Origin: Nageia nagi
Taxonomy: Eukaryota; Pinophyta
DNA: 64,000 bases
NCBI GenBank assembly: GCA_050084985.1
Contig: JBITNC010000001.1
Coordinates: 135,036,001 to 135,100,000 of the forward strand
Reading direction: 5' to 3'
Positions 22,641 to 35,262 of the stretch are shown here, one piece after another; position 1 is the stretch's first letter, and every line of letters starts with the position of its first letter. A program made the translations under genes and the position numbers. The notes beneath the pieces are model-generated. The model did not search any database. It was not told where the DNA came from and saw only the letters and a program-made list of their open reading frames with translations.

Positions 22641-24350
22641 AAGTTTTCATTCCAATTTGTTATAAATTCTTTTAAAATATTCTTTTCTCAAATGAGATAA
22701 AATCATATCTTTAATTAGAATTTTTTACTTTTTTTTTTTGGTTGAGATTAGTATGTTGTTTGTATGTTATAGTACTCTTTTCCAAATTATTATTTTGCTA
22801 TAGCATTATGTTTTTTAAATCAATAATACCCAACTCATCTATCGTTATAGGATTAAGCTTATACACAATTTGGAAAGGGCTTTTCAATATACTCTTATCA
22901 ACCAAGTTGATATATACAACTTCTACTTATTCTCATATAGTATTTCATTGTGGTTTCATTTCCATCAAACCATCTCAACAAAATTTTGTAGCTTCTATTT
23001 AAAACTTCCATTTGGCCATCAGTTCATAGAAATTCAACTTAGTTTACAAGTTTTCTACAAAGTTTGTGACAATGGCCTACAAATTTTGTATCTCTATTTG
23101 AGGCAATGGTCTTTGTCAATCCATGCAATCTTATCGCTTCTTTAAATAACAATGTAGTAATGCAAGTGGCATAATTTGTAATCTTGCAACATATGAAGTA
23201 TGCCATTTGTAAAAATATATCAACAGCAATAAAAAAATCCATTATCTCTTTTAGTTTTTGCCAACCTAAGAATGAAAATCATGCTTACATCTTTGTAAGG
23301 TCTCTCTAATATAGGAAATGTTTGATACAAATTGATATTTTGACTCCCTCCTTAACATATTGATAAAATTTATGATTTTACATAAATTTATTCACATTTG
23401 CACTCATTATCTATTGATAGAAAATATCATAAAGTTATTCCAAAGTTTTATCAACCCCAAAGTGTCAAGATAGACCTCCATTATGCTTTTCTCTCACCAA
23501 ATTCTCTCTCATCAAACCATGTATTATGCATAATTGTTACCCCTTAAATAATAATCTAGCCATGGAGCCCTATCTCTCTAAGTTGGGTAATTTCAAGATG
23601 CCCAAAGCATCCATAAAGTCCACTCCACTTCATAGACCTTTGGTTCAACTTAGCTTAGTTTTTAATGAACTATAGCTAATGATTATCTATGAACAAAAGA
23701 AATTTCTTTGGTAAAAAATAGTGTCTCCACTTTTACGTGTTTGAATAATTCCATAAAATTCTTATTTATAGTGTCTCATCTAGCTTTTTGTCTCTTGATT
23801 GAATGCCTCCTATCATTGTCCCACTAGCATAACAATCTACTTGAAATACATTATTGAATTCTAGCAATGATAGACCCAACTACTTCATCACCTTTTCCTT
23901 TAATAGTTGAAAAATATTCTCTATTGTAAATTTCCATTTGAATTCATGCCTACCACCATTCATTATTTTTCATAGTAGGTAGACAAATGCCACTAATTTT
24001 TTTGTTAAACTTCCTAAAAAAATTTCCCAAATCATGGAACTTCTTGTCTCAAATAAGATTCTTTTTATCAATCAATCCATAATATCTTTTAACTTTTTTT
24101 ATCCATCCACAAACCTTCTTAGGAAATAATAAAGCCCAAGTATACTATCTCCTTCATAAAGCTACACTTTTTTAATTTTACCAATAAAATATCTTTCTTC
24201 AATCTTTGTAAAGCCATCTTGAATGTATCATATGCTCTTGTTTACTTCTACTACATACCAATATATTATTCAAATAAATAGCTAAAAACATACCAAAAAA
24301 TGGTTTTAACACTTTAATAATTCATATAATCCATTTTACATAGAGTGTTG
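22640..24350 (-). mobile_element. Gypsy D fragment of unit 1 (integrase then RT)
   Basis: A minus-strand gypsy remnant without LTRs. The frame 23242-23039 reads MDFFIAVDIFLQMAYFI and LFKEAIRLHGLTKTIASNRD, the integrase core of a plant gypsy (the catalytic Asp of VVVDRFSKMAHF is kept in VDIF). Further left is the SPFQIVYG-like C-terminal segment (about 22850-22890). At about 24080-24340 the minus strand reads YLNNILVCS (from YFDDILVFS) and KKCSFMKE, followed by VYLGFIIS, i.e. the RT palm. It should encode RT, RNase H and integrase but is riddled with stops, and the middle is shortened. Confidence 0.8.
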
Positions 24351-26500
24351 CACCTTCATAAGGATTGTCAGATAGAAGGCCAATATCTCCAAAGTGCTTA
24401 GGGAGATAAGACAAGTTCAAAGCAAATATGTAAAAGTATTTTCACAAAGAATAATTGGATAATAGAAATTCCTAAAGTAGCTTTTCTAATTTCTAGTAAC
24501 AAGCTTTAGAAAGCACCTAGTAAGAAAAGTAATAATTATGGGTTACTATTGGAACTTTAGAGAAAATTCAAAATTTATTTACTATAAAGAGATGTTTGAT
24601 GATTTGATACAAGAGCTTAGAATAAAATATTGGAATGATGTGATTACAAAGCTTAGATGAGGGTATATAAAATACAAAAGGAATCCTTATAAATTTGAAT
24701 ATTTTCACTACTCCATTTTCTATAGAAATGAAAGAGCCACTTCAAAAGAGGTGAATTGGACTATTTATATGTTATAATTAAAGTATTGATAAACTATTTT
24801 TGGCCATTGAATCACATTTTTAAATTATTCTTCATCCTTAATTAATGTGAGGAAGGAATCATCTACAAAATGACTATTGAGCAGCTCAACCTAGATATTA
24901 GGTAAGGAGGTCCATCTAACTAGTCCATTGGATGTTTAGTATGTAAGGAGGTAGTTCAAGCCTTCAATTGAAAGTACATATAGTAAAGATATTGAAGGGT
25001 AATCCTATCTTATTGACCAAAGAGACATACCACTTCAAACTAATATTTGTTGATGGTAAGTAAAATAAGCACATCAATAAATAGAATTTTTATTGAATTG
25101 ATAATCAATGCCTAAATACTTAAGTTGTTCAATTTTATGGTATATGATATTTATCAAAGTTAATATTAAAAAATAAGGTAGGTTGATTATATTAATGATT
25201 CCATTTCATACCTTCCTATGTAGCCAAAATATTATTTAGAATATATTTGTAATATATGAAATTTATCTAATTTGGTAGATAAATTAAGAGGATCATGTGA
25301 TAAATTTTGAGAGCTAGGGATTTTGCAATGATTCAGTAAGCAACATTAAGAAATGATTTTTTATCATCAATTAGAAATAAACTTTAAAAATACAAATTTA
25401 AAAAATAAATTTGATATTCCCTTCATTGATAAGAGGTTTAGAGTGCCAATAAGCATGACTTCTTGATAAACATTATACAAATCAAGGCTATCATGATCCT
25501 AAATTATTTTATAGAATTTATATGGGAATCCATATAGATAAGGGCTTTTACGATTCACCATTTAAGGAAGAGTTTAAAGAGATCCTCAATGGGGATATTC
25601 TTATTGAAAGATTATTTCCAAGACTTTGACAATCTAATAAGCATTCTTACAAGGATGTTTCCTTGTGATGAGAGCTACCTTGAGAGGGTAAAACTTAGTT
25701 GTAGTGGCAAACAAAAGCTAGAAGATGGTATGTAAAGTAATAATGTGATCCCTAACTTTCTAAAGAGCCTTGATTTGAATCACTCAATGATAAGGCAATG
25801 ATGTTCTTCTAGATTTTTAAATTGACATTTACTTTACAACATAAATTATGTAACTTTTATTTCTTGTAGTAAAAGCATATCAACACCCTATTTCTAGTTT
25901 AAATATATCAAGATCTATTGGACCATGTAATTACAAACGTAGTCTATCATCAATCAACATTCCATGATTTAAAAAAATCATGAGGAATTCTCAAGGTGTA
26001 TGTCCCCTTTAATATCATCAATGTTGTCATCATTTGAGAGAGATTAAAAAGTATTTAAAATGAAACACTCATTGTTATCACATATGAAGTAAAATTTATG
26101 TCTTTTCTCATGAGAAGATTTTCTCTATCCTTTGTTGAGCTATAAGAATATCAAACTATGCCAGTGAGCTGGCCAATTGAATATATTGTAGTGTGAGGCA
26201 TACTTTATAAAGAGATTAATATAATTAAGGAGGTTCTATAGTTAACCTTTGAGGTTCATAGTATTTTGGGTCTATTAGATGAGATGGGATTGGCATTAGC
26301 ATGTATTTACTAACAAGGGAACTTGGAGGGATTTGACTAACCTATGGGGGATGAGGATTTACATTGAGGGATAGTTGTGTTTGTTATGCAAATATGAGAT
26401 TGTAGTCTATTCCTCTTACAATGCACTACCCACATGTGAACTTTTAAAGGTTTCTTGAGATGCTACTTAAAGAGTTATGGGTTTGAAACAACCCTCCATG
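24350..26500 (-). mobile_element. LINE D fragment of unit 1
   Basis: A minus-strand L1-type remnant. In the segment 25600-25080 the minus strand reads YGFPYKFYK, then NVAY with IIAKSLALKI, then NNILAT, EGMKW and LFFNINFDKYH, i.e. the start of RT with the first catalytic region. The part at 24360-25000 fits the region after RT and 25640-26500 fits the endonuclease end or upstream sequence, more weakly. Same family as LINE A. The junction with gypsy D near 24350 is preserved in other units, so the composite existed before the array grew. Confidence 0.72.
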
Positions 26501-28679
26501 AGAAGTTTATCTTTAATCTTATGTAAGAAGGATTGAAAACAAAAATAAGAATTAGGTGGGTTGATGTACATTACTTGTTGTTGAAAGTGAGTGTTACCCA
26601 CATAAATATCATAAACTCTTTAAAATCTTGAGAATAATAAATTTCAACACATAAATATTGGTGAGATCAAACAACATATAACTTAAACTCTTCCATATAA
26701 ATAAACTTATTTCTAAAAACCACCAATGATTTTAATGCTACAACAATATATTGTATAACATTGATTCATTATGTTATTATTCTATTAAAATATAATCTAT
26801 TAAAAAATCATATCTATGAAAATAAAACCATAAAACCTTTCACTGTTGTTATTATAAAGATTAGTGTCAAATTTAAATCACTATTTTACAATCTTCCAAA
26901 AAAGCAAAACATAGCAAAGATCCATAAAATCGAAATTCAAAATAAGAAGGCTGCATTCCTAAAATAAACGACAATTTCGCAATTATTATTATGATCTGTT
27001 CAAAACAGCTATACATAAAATCATCATTTACATAGTTGTCACGTCCATAACATTTACTATCTATAATTTGTCGTATGTTGTCTCTTACCATTTTCCTTGC
27101 AAGCGTTTCTTTATAACAATGGATTCTGTAAATAAGGTGGGTTTTAAATACTTCACAGTTTTCACGCTATAAAATCTTTCAGGCATATTTTCATCGACTT
27201 AAAATCCACAAGAAATTGAAGAAAGTTGCCAACACTTCCCATAAAAGGCCAATACCTAGAATCCAAAAAAAGAATCCAGATTCCAGAAAACAGAAAAGTT
27301 GACGATTTAAAATCTGCAGAGATAAGATGCCTGCAACCAATCGTTTTCAAATTAAATAAGTAAATGATTCATTAGCATCATAAGAATCTTTAAATGCTAA
27401 GGAATGACTTACTTATTTATGATGCATGTGGGAATTTTAGTTCGAAAGCGGACTTTGCTTGGATTTTTAACATCCCTAACCAGGCTCTTATTTCAAGATT
27501 AACAGTCAAATCTATACTAAATGCATGGTTTGATGGAAGGTTTTCCAATGTTATTGTAATGGAGTTAGAAGATTCATTGTATTTTGTTTTCCTTGACTAC
27601 AGAATTTTGATAATAAAATTTGGAACGATAAAGAAGGCGTAGATCAGGGGATAAATACAATAAATTATTGTTTTCCTTCCAAATCTATTTCCTCCTGGAA
27701 TTTATCCTCTGTTTTCCTTCAAAACATAAAACCTACCTAAAGTCAAAGATGATTTGTTGATACCATATTTTAAAAAGCTATGTGATATATTAAAGGGTGA
27801 GTTATTGATACCATGGGACCACCTTTTGGAAAATACTTTCTGAAATCTCTGGGACAACCCACGTTTTAAGATGCTCAGGAAATTTGGCAGTTCCAGCCAA
27901 CGCTTTAAAATAAAACTATTTTAAAAGTTGGTAGTTTAATTAATTGCATATAACAGACACGCTTAGTAAATTATAATTTCTATGGTCAAATCTTGAGATC
28001 CATAGCGAAGCATCGAAAAGAAAGAAAGCTTGATGTTTGCAGCCAGCTATGTCCTTCACGTCCTTCAGATAAGATTTTTAAAAAGTTAGTCAAAATAAAA
28101 AAATTGAATTTATTTTGTCCTTCAGTATTTCTCTTTAATTTTAATTTTAATTTTTAAGGACGAATTTGAAAAATTGCCCTATGGGTTTGTGCAATTGTGA
28201 TTAACATCGTAAATGTGAGTCCACACTCTACAGCGTGTAAATGATCATTGGCTTTGTGAGTCCATTATATTTCTATCATATTTTGTAATATAATAAAAAT
28301 AAAATGATTAATTTATATTTTTATATTCAAAATAATAAACTATTTTTCATTCAAAAGACAAAACTTCCTAAAATTATTAAAATAAAAATTTATCCGGCCT
28401 TTCAAATTTGATCCCGTCTCGAAAGTGTCGATGATTACGTTTAGGTGGGGTTGGTCATGCTGTGAATACCGCTAAAATATGCAAGTCATTTCCCAGGCGT
28501 ACAGTTTTCTATCCGACCTTGGTACTTCACGAGATTCTTTCAGGAGAAATTTGAGATGTCGTTTACTTTGTGTCTGATCCTTTTAGGCTTACGAATTCAG
28601 ATTTCTTCGTAATTGGATTGAAATTGGACTCTTCAAGCAGTTCTGAGGTCCCAAAAAAAAACACATTATTGGTTGTGAA

Positions 28680-28921
28680 ATGGAATTGATGAAGTCAAAA
28701 CTGCGCGTATGGCTTTGGGTGTTGATAATTGCTATTGCTGCTGCCGCGGGGACAAGCTGAGGATTTAATAGAGACACTGTCTGGTCAGCCCAAAGTAAAT
28801 TTTAAGCAATATGGAGGGTACATAACAATTGATGAGCGTGCAGTACGAGCTTTGTATTATTATTTCGTGGAGGCAGAGAATGATGAGCTGTCCAAATCTC
28901 TAACGCTGTGGCTGAACGGAG
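28680..28921 (+). pseudogene. SCPL exon 1, unit 2 (14-bp frameshift deletion)
   Basis: The start and first 16 codons match unit 1 ([16 protein letters not shown]). After a hydrophobic signal-like stretch the sequence ACAAGC|TGAGG lacks 14 bases that units 1 and 3 have here; the missing block lies between two AGCT copies. Codon 27 becomes TGA at 28758-28760. The rest of the exon remains readable in another frame ([32 protein letters not shown]), and the splice donor GTATGCC at 28922 is kept. Without translation past codon 26, no carboxypeptidase-like product can be made. Confidence 0.85.
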
Positions 28922-29462
28922 GTATGCCAATCGCCCCAGCCTTCCCTTAAAAGTCTTTTAATTCAGTTTATGCATTGTTAGTTAAGAGTAGCAGTCTACA
29001 GAGATAGAGAATTTGAGAGAACTCCTGCGGGCATCTGGAATAGGAGGCTAATTCAACTAAAGATATTTTAGGTTGTATATTACAAGGATAAAATCTGATA
29101 TAACTTGACAGAGATTGGGTGAAGGATAGCCAAAAACTAATACTGGGGATTAAGTGGGATGCCTTCAGAAATTTATCCTCATCCCCTAAAATGTACCCGT
29201 CAAAGGGAAGACTACTAGCATTAAACCTAAAATTTTATACTCGAGAAATTTGTAGCAGTGATTAACATATTTTGTAAGATTTATAATTAATTGATGAATA
29301 CAAACTCTATTATTGTATGTGTACAACAAAAATTAGCCCAACAACCACCCAAAGCTAATTAAAATAATCTAATTGTAATAAAGGTGTGATTAGTATCATT
29401 TTTATAGTTTGTTCTCTTAACCAAGGAAAATTAAATGTATGTGTATATTAAAAATAAATTAT

Positions 29463-29605
29463 TATCTAGCATGTGTAGGGGAGGTGGAGAGAGGGGTAGC
29501 TGAAAGCTCTCAAGTGGATAATGAGAGGTCCTAGGTTCAAATATCTACCCTCACATGTAAGTGGATATTTAGCATATGATGGACTTAAAATAAGGTTCAT
29601 CTTTT
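29463..29605 (+). repeat. tRNA-type SINE-like insertion, unit 2
   Basis: Present in unit 2 but absent at the same place in unit 1. A possible A box near 29497 (TAGCTGAAAG) and a B box at 29533-29544 (GGTTCAAATATC) are spaced as in RNA polymerase III promoters. No clear tail or target duplication was found. Confidence 0.45.
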
Positions 29606-29609
29606 TCTT

Positions 29610-31500
29610 TTCAATTTGTTATAAGTTTTTTTTCATGAATTTTTCTTTCTTCAAATGAGTTAAAATTATGTTTTGAACTTGAACTTCTTACTTTTTTTCT
29701 TGAGATTAGTATGTTGTTTGTAGCTCTTAGTACTATTCTTTGAATAATTTTTCACCTCTTTGCATAACTCATCCATGTACTTATTAAAATGTTTTCCTAC
29801 AACACATGGTCTTCCTTAAATAACAATATTTTTCAACTCATATATCCCTCTAGGACTAAGGTTATACACAATTTGGAAAGGACTCTTCACTATACTTTTA
29901 TGATTTATCAACCAAGTTATTATATATAAATTCAGCTTGTATCAATGTAGTATTGTGTATTTGGCTTCTTTTTTATCAAACATCTCAATAAGTATTTGAG
30001 ACTTCTATTGATAACCTTTATTTTCTCATCAATTCATGTATGATAGACTAGAATGTTATATGTCTTTTCATAGTTTATTATATTAACCAATGAAAAATAA
30101 AAGTTTGCATATTAAAAAATAATAATTAAAATTTATGTAGGACTTTACAATGTTCAATATTTATAAGTTCTATCCAAGAATCTCTCTTTCTTCAAATGAG
30201 CTAAAACCATATATTTAATGTCAAATTCTTATTCTCTAGTTTTGTCAAATACCCTAAAATAAGAAAAAATACATTCAAAACTAGAAAAGATTGAATAACC
30301 AAAGATATTAGATTCTGCTAATTTTGATAACACATATTTTGATTCAGAATAGAGAGACACATCTTCTTATCCAAAATTAAAACCAACATGAAAATGATAT
30401 CCTCAACTAAATTTTCCTTAATTCTTTTAAAAACTCCTACTGCTACTCTACCCCACTAGAATTTGAGGTTCTCCAATAAATTCTTATATCTAGAAGGACA
30501 CAAGCCTTCATTTTCATAAATAATTTTATCATCTAGTATGTATATCTAATAAAAATAACTTTAGACTCTTTAACAGTCACACACTTAATAGGTGGCAACA
30601 TCTTCTTATTGCATCACTTGCTTTAATAATGAAGGCTTCAAACTTGGATTTCTACTATGATATCATGTGCAATTTTTGGCTCTTGCATCAATTGTTATAT
30701 GTAAACTCTTCTTATGTCAATGTAGTATCCCATAGATTTGGCTTCTTTTTTATCAAACATCTTAATAAATTTTTGAAATTTATATTATCTACCTCTATTT
30801 TCACATCATGGATGATAGGTTGAACTACAAGTGAACTTAGTATACAAGTTCATTCATAACGTTTACCAAAATGATCCACACATTTGGTATTTATATTTGA
30901 GATGATGCTCTTTTTACAATCCATACATTTCATTAGTCTTCTTGCAAGGTATGAAATGTGCCATATTAATAAAACCTATCAATAACAATAAAAGTAAAGG
31001 TATCTTTTTGAGTTCATAGCAGCCCAATAATGAAATCCATGCTTATAATTTCTTAAGTTCTCTCCAGTATAGGAAATAGTTTATATAAGTTGATGTTTTA
31101 ACTCCTTCCTTTAGCATATTAATAAACTCTATAATTTTGAATAAATTTATTCATATCTATACTTATTATATATCAATAATAACTCTCATAAAGTTATCTC
31201 ATTATTTTATCCACATCAAAGTGTCTAATTAGATCTACATTAAATTTAATCCATAATAGGTTTAACCTTTTTAAGATCCATTCATAAACCTTCTTTATAA
31301 ATGAAAAAGCCTAAATACACTAACTCTTAAACATAAAGATGCACTTTTTAAAATTCAACAATAGCATTTCTTCCTTTAATCTTTGTAAAATCAATCATAA
31401 ATTCATTAAATGCTCTTCTTTAGTTTTACTTAATACTAAGATATAATTAAAATAAAATCTTATCAAGAAATAACTTCAACACTTTAAGCGCTCATACAAT
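29610..31500 (-). mobile_element. Gypsy D fragment of unit 2
   Basis: Same remnant as in unit 1, slightly longer. The integrase core region lies about 30880-31030 and the RT palm about 31240-31500. All frames are broken. The segment 30240-30900 corresponds to sequence shortened in unit 1. Confidence 0.7.
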
Positions 31501-32017
31501 CCATTTTACATTTTACATGAAGTACGACACTTTGGCAATAATAGTCTAGGAGGTCAATATCTATGAAGTGCTTAGGAACATAATATAAATCCTAAATACC
31601 TCTACTAAATTCTTTTCTTTGGAGAATTATTGGGCCATTGAAAGTCTCAAAATAGATTTTTTAATTTCTGTTAATAAGCTCTTTAGAAGGCACGTAGTAA
31701 GGAACGTAATCATTAAGAATTTTCCTCCCAAAGAGCTCTTTTTGTTCACTCATTGATCAGTAAGCTTTGGATTCAACTATTTAAATGACATAATTGCAAA
31801 GCTCGAAGGGGTAGCTCTAAAATATGAGAGGAATCCTTGTAAATTTAAATATTGTTTTTGTACTTGAATACATTATAATTGGAAATGAAAGAGCCACTCT
31901 AGGAGAGGTAAATCAAACTATGTATAGTAGAAGGTCTTAAATAATTATATGTTGGAATCATTGGTTTGCTAAAAGATTCCTAGCTAGTGAATTATCTATT
32001 TGAAAGATGCTTTATCC
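31500..32017 (-). mobile_element. LINE D fragment of unit 2 (cut by the unit 3 junction)
   Basis: Starts at the same gypsy-LINE junction as in the other units and stops at TTATCCTCAATT (about 32010-32022), where unit 3 exon 1 begins. In unit 3 the same LINE phrase at 36405-36415 continues AAGGTGAGGAAGG. Confidence 0.65.
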
Positions 32018-32023
32018 TCAATT

Positions 32024-32217
32024 GAATTATTGCTGCTGCTGCGGGGACAAGCTCCGCCGGTACAGCTGAGGATTTAGTAGAGACACTGCCTGGTCACCCA
32101 CAAGTAGATTTTAAGCAATATGGAGGGTACGTAACCATTGATGAGCGTGCAGGACGAGCTTTGTATTCTTATTTCGTAGAGGCAGAGAACGATGATCAAC
32201 GCTGTGGCTGAACGGAA
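32024..32217 (+). pseudogene. SCPL exon 1, unit 3 (5' truncated)
   Basis: Begins at the hydrophobic core ([11 protein letters not shown]) with the start codon and upstream flank missing, replaced by LINE D. It continues [10 protein letters not shown], then [12 protein letters not shown], then [12 protein letters not shown], after which it is 13 bases shorter than unit 2, so WLNG is out of frame. It ends AACGGAA|GTATGCC; the last exon base is A instead of G, but the GT donor is kept. This copy retains the 14 bases lost in unit 2, so it did not derive from the present unit 2 exon. Confidence 0.82.
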
Positions 32218-33004
32218 GTATGCCAATTGCCCCAGCCTACACTTAAAAAGTCTTTAAATTCAGTTTATGCATTGTTAGTTAACAATAGCAACCTACGGAG
32301 ATTGAGAGAACTCCTGCGGGCATCTGAAATAAGAGGCTAATTCAACTAAGATATTTTAGCTTGTATATGACAAGGATTAAATCTGATATAAGTTCAGAGA
32401 GATTGGGTGAAGGGATAGACAAAAACTAATAATTGGGATGCCTTCAGAAATTTATCCTCATCCCCTAAAATGAACCCGTCAAAGGGAAGACTATTAGCAT
32501 TAAACCTAAAATGTTATACTCGACAAATTTGTAGCAATGATTAACATATTTTGTAAGATTTACAATTAAATGATGAATACAAACTCTAGGCCTTTTTGTC
32601 GTCAGTTAGAAGGTTGAATTCTATTATTACGCTGTAAGGCGTTTCGTCTTTGAGTCGTTTTGGTTCAATTTTTGATCGCTAGGTTGGTAAATGTCTAGAA
32701 TCATCGATCGTGATCGAAACTGTGTAGATCGTTGATGGCTTGATGGGATAAGGTGTTGTACTGTCTACATCACGCAATACTTCTTAACTCATCTATCCCT
32801 TTTGGACTAAGTCTATACACAACTTGGAAATGGCTCTTCACTATACTTTTATCAATAGAGTTGTTATATGTAAATTTCTCTTCTACCAATGTAGTATTAT
32901 GTAGATTTGGCTTCTTGTAGATCAAACATCTCAATAACTTTTTGAGATTTTTATTGACAACCTTCATTTTCCTATCAATTCATGTATGATAGATTGAAAT
33001 ATTG

Positions 33005-33160
33005 CATGTTGGTTGAGTTGGTCATGTCATGACCCTATTTCACATAGTGTCCCAAGTTCAAATCCCACTAAGAGTGATACAATGTACTCCCTATAGTCAT
33101 CCCATAAAACACTCTTGGTTTCCCGAGGACATTAATAAAATTTCTTTCTATCTATTAACC
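33005..33160 (+). repeat. tRNA-type SINE (family S), plus orientation, unit 3
   Basis: Absent at the same site in unit 2. A box at 33010-33021 (TGGTTGAGTTGG) and B box at 33055-33066 (AGTTCAAATCCC), 33 bases apart, as in tRNA-derived SINEs. The 3' part holds TAGTCATCCCATA (33094-33106) and ends in ATTAATAAAATTTCTTTCT. A second copy in the opposite orientation is at 43876-44036. Confidence 0.75.
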
Positions 33161-33489
33161 AATGAAAATTAAAAAAATGTGTATATTAAAAATAATAATT
33201 AAAATTTATCTACAACTTTACAATGTTCAATATTTATAAGTTCTATTCAAGAATCTCTCTTTGTTCAAATGAGCTCAAACTATATATTTAATTTTAAATT
33301 CTTATTCTCTAGTTTTATAAAATACCCTATGATAAAAAAAAGTACATTCAAAACTAGAAAATGAAAGAACCAAATACATTATTTTCTATTAATTTTAATA
33401 ACACATATTTTGATTCAAAATAGATAAAATCCTCTTCTTATTAATAATTAAAACTAAAATAAAATTGATCTCCTCAACTAAATTTTTCT

Positions 33490-33705
33490 CACTCTTTTTT
33501 ATAGTAGTCCATCCTTTTATATTTATACTTTGGAATTAGATTTCATTTTTGTGGGGTTCTCTTTCATCAAATTCACCTAGGAGTCACACTCAATCACATC
33601 CACACTAGCTTGAAACCATTGAATGGGACCTCCTTTATTTCCACTTGGGAGGTTTAACACCCACTTGCTCTCCAACTCCCCTCACATTATTTGATTTTTC
33701 TTATT
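33490..33705. repeat. Short insertion in unit 3, probable retroposon
   Basis: About 215 bp not present in unit 2. The bases on its two sides are similar (TTTTTCTCACTCTTTT and TTTTTCTTATTTCTTTT), as a diverged target duplication would be. On the minus strand the insert has GGTTTCAAGCTAG, a possible but weak B box. The family is not recognised. Confidence 0.5.
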
Positions 33706-34211
33706 TCTTTTAAAAACTTCTACTGCTACTCTAGAAGAACAAATCCCTTCATTTTCATAATTATTTTTATCATCCCATTAGTTGTATTTAGTAAAGATAA
33801 ATTCAAACTCTTGAATAGTTATATGCTTAATAATTAGCAACGTCTCCTTATTGCATTACTTATTCTACTAATGAAGGCATAAAACTTGGATTTCTACCAT
33901 GATATCATATGCAAGTTTTGGATGTTCTTGCATCAATTGTTATTTGTAAAATATTCTTGTGCCAATGTGGTATCCAATAGATTTTGCTTCTTTTTTCATC
34001 AAACATCTCAATAAGTTTTTGAGACTTATATTATCATCCTTTATTTTCATATTATAGATGATAGGTCGAACTATAAGTGAGATTAATATACAATTTCATA
34101 AATCATATTTTCTAAAATAGTTTACAATTTTGGTATCTCTATTCAAGATAATATTTTTTGATAATATATGAAATATCACTTCTTTAAAGATCAATATAAT
34201 AATGTGAATGG

Positions 34212-35262
34212 GTTAAAGCAAGAACATGAGTCCACTTAAAGTGAAAGTCTTACGACTTAAACTCAATGTCAAAAAAGTCAAGATCCCAATTTTAACACAA
34301 TTCATATCGAGATCTTGATTTAGGTTCGGGATCCCAACAAGGATCGAGAACTTGATACTAAAAAATTAGGATCCTAATATTTTTTACATATAAAAAATCG
34401 TATATCAAGATCCCAAAATTTGAATTTAAATCAGGATCCTAATATATTTAAATCCATTTTCCTTCAATTTAGACTTGATTTTAGGCTTGGGAAAGGATTA
34501 GCAAGCTAACCCTTAGCCTTGACCTACAAGTATGTGTTCATGGAGGAAATACATTGGATGGAGTTATTGGTAGAGTTTTTCATAAAATTAAAACCGATTA
34601 CAGATGAAAGAGTACAAATTTCAAATATGCAATTTTAAAAAAATGGATTAGATTTTATCTTTTTCAATTAATTTTCATTGAAACTAATCCATATACTTGA
34701 AATATGACGGTATCTTATTTTCTTAATAACTTTTTATGTTTTGGGAATTATGTAAAACATATTCAAGAATAAGCTATAAATAATTCTCTATAAGATAAGC
34801 AATAAATTTGAAAAAAATAAGTTTAGGTCAAATTATGTGTCAAATATGAGCACTTTTTGAAATAGAAAAATGAATAATACAAAAGTAATAAAAAAAATAT
34901 TTATGAAAAAATTATGGGAAAATATCTATGACAAGCTTCAATGTCTTAGGAATCTATGCCCAAAAGAATTTCAAATTAAATTATGCTTGTTAGATATGTG
35001 CATTGTATGGTCTTAAAATTGTATATTTTAAAAAGTGGTTTTTATTCATCCCTATAAAAATTTAACTTCCATCATCTAGGTATTGAAATAAATTAAATTA
35101 TGTATTTAAAAACTAAAATCTGAGCACTACATTTTCATCCTATTTTTTATGATTCCATATCTAAGTACTTCAAATTTTGAGATCAATCTTACCCAAACTT
35201 GAAAATTAAGGAAAGCATTTCCAGTTTTTGGCCATAAAGTGGACCCAACTTCTTACATTGAC
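34212..35262. mobile_element. Non-autonomous TIR DNA transposon, about 1.05 kb
   Basis: Inserted in gypsy D of unit 3. The left end reads GTTAAAGCAAGAACATGAGT and continues with CCACTT; the inverted right end reads GTCAATGTAAGAAGTTGGGT and continues with CCACTT, 20 of 26 matches. The flanks 34204-34211 (GTGAATGG) and 35263-35270 (TTGAATGG) form an 8-bp target duplication with one mismatch, and the sister units keep an uninterrupted site. No transposase frame is present. The 8-bp duplication fits hAT-type elements, but the terminal bases are not the usual CAGGG, so the superfamily is left open. Internal phrases such as GGGATCCCAA and AGATCTTGAT recur. Confidence 0.75.

Larger units (their letters stand above)
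20757..27180 (+). repeat. Array unit 1: SCPL flank, exon 1, gypsy D, LINE D
   Basis: First of five to six related units. Order: 5' flank (20757-21710), exon 1 (21711-21966), start of intron 1 (21967-about 22640), minus-strand gypsy D (about 22640-24350), minus-strand LINE D (about 24350-26500) and a terminal segment to 27180. The left limit of similarity to other units is near 20757 (TATTTTCATGGTGTTAAAAT). Compared with units 2 and 4 it lacks about 290 bp of 5' flank that they carry at 27360-27650 and 47765-48070. Confidence 0.8.
27181..32017 (+). repeat. Array unit 2, truncated on the right
   Basis: Same order as unit 1: flank (27181-28679), exon 1 (28680-28921), intron start, gypsy D (about 29610-31500) and LINE D (about 31500-32017). 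It ends inside LINE D, where it joins the middle of exon 1 of unit 3. It carries the SINE-like insertion at 29463-29605. The flank contains an 83-codon plus frame (27394-27642) also seen, broken, in unit 4. Confidence 0.78.

Noticed and set aside
22452-23145. Several overlapping plus-strand frames in unit 1
   Set aside because: They are antisense to gypsy D integrase remains and biased toward Phe, Ile and Ser from T-rich sequence.
27394-27642. 83-codon frame in the unit 2 SCPL flank
   Set aside because: A related sequence in unit 4 (47810-48070) has stops and frameshifts, and unit 1 lacks it; no known family was recognised, so coding is not supported.
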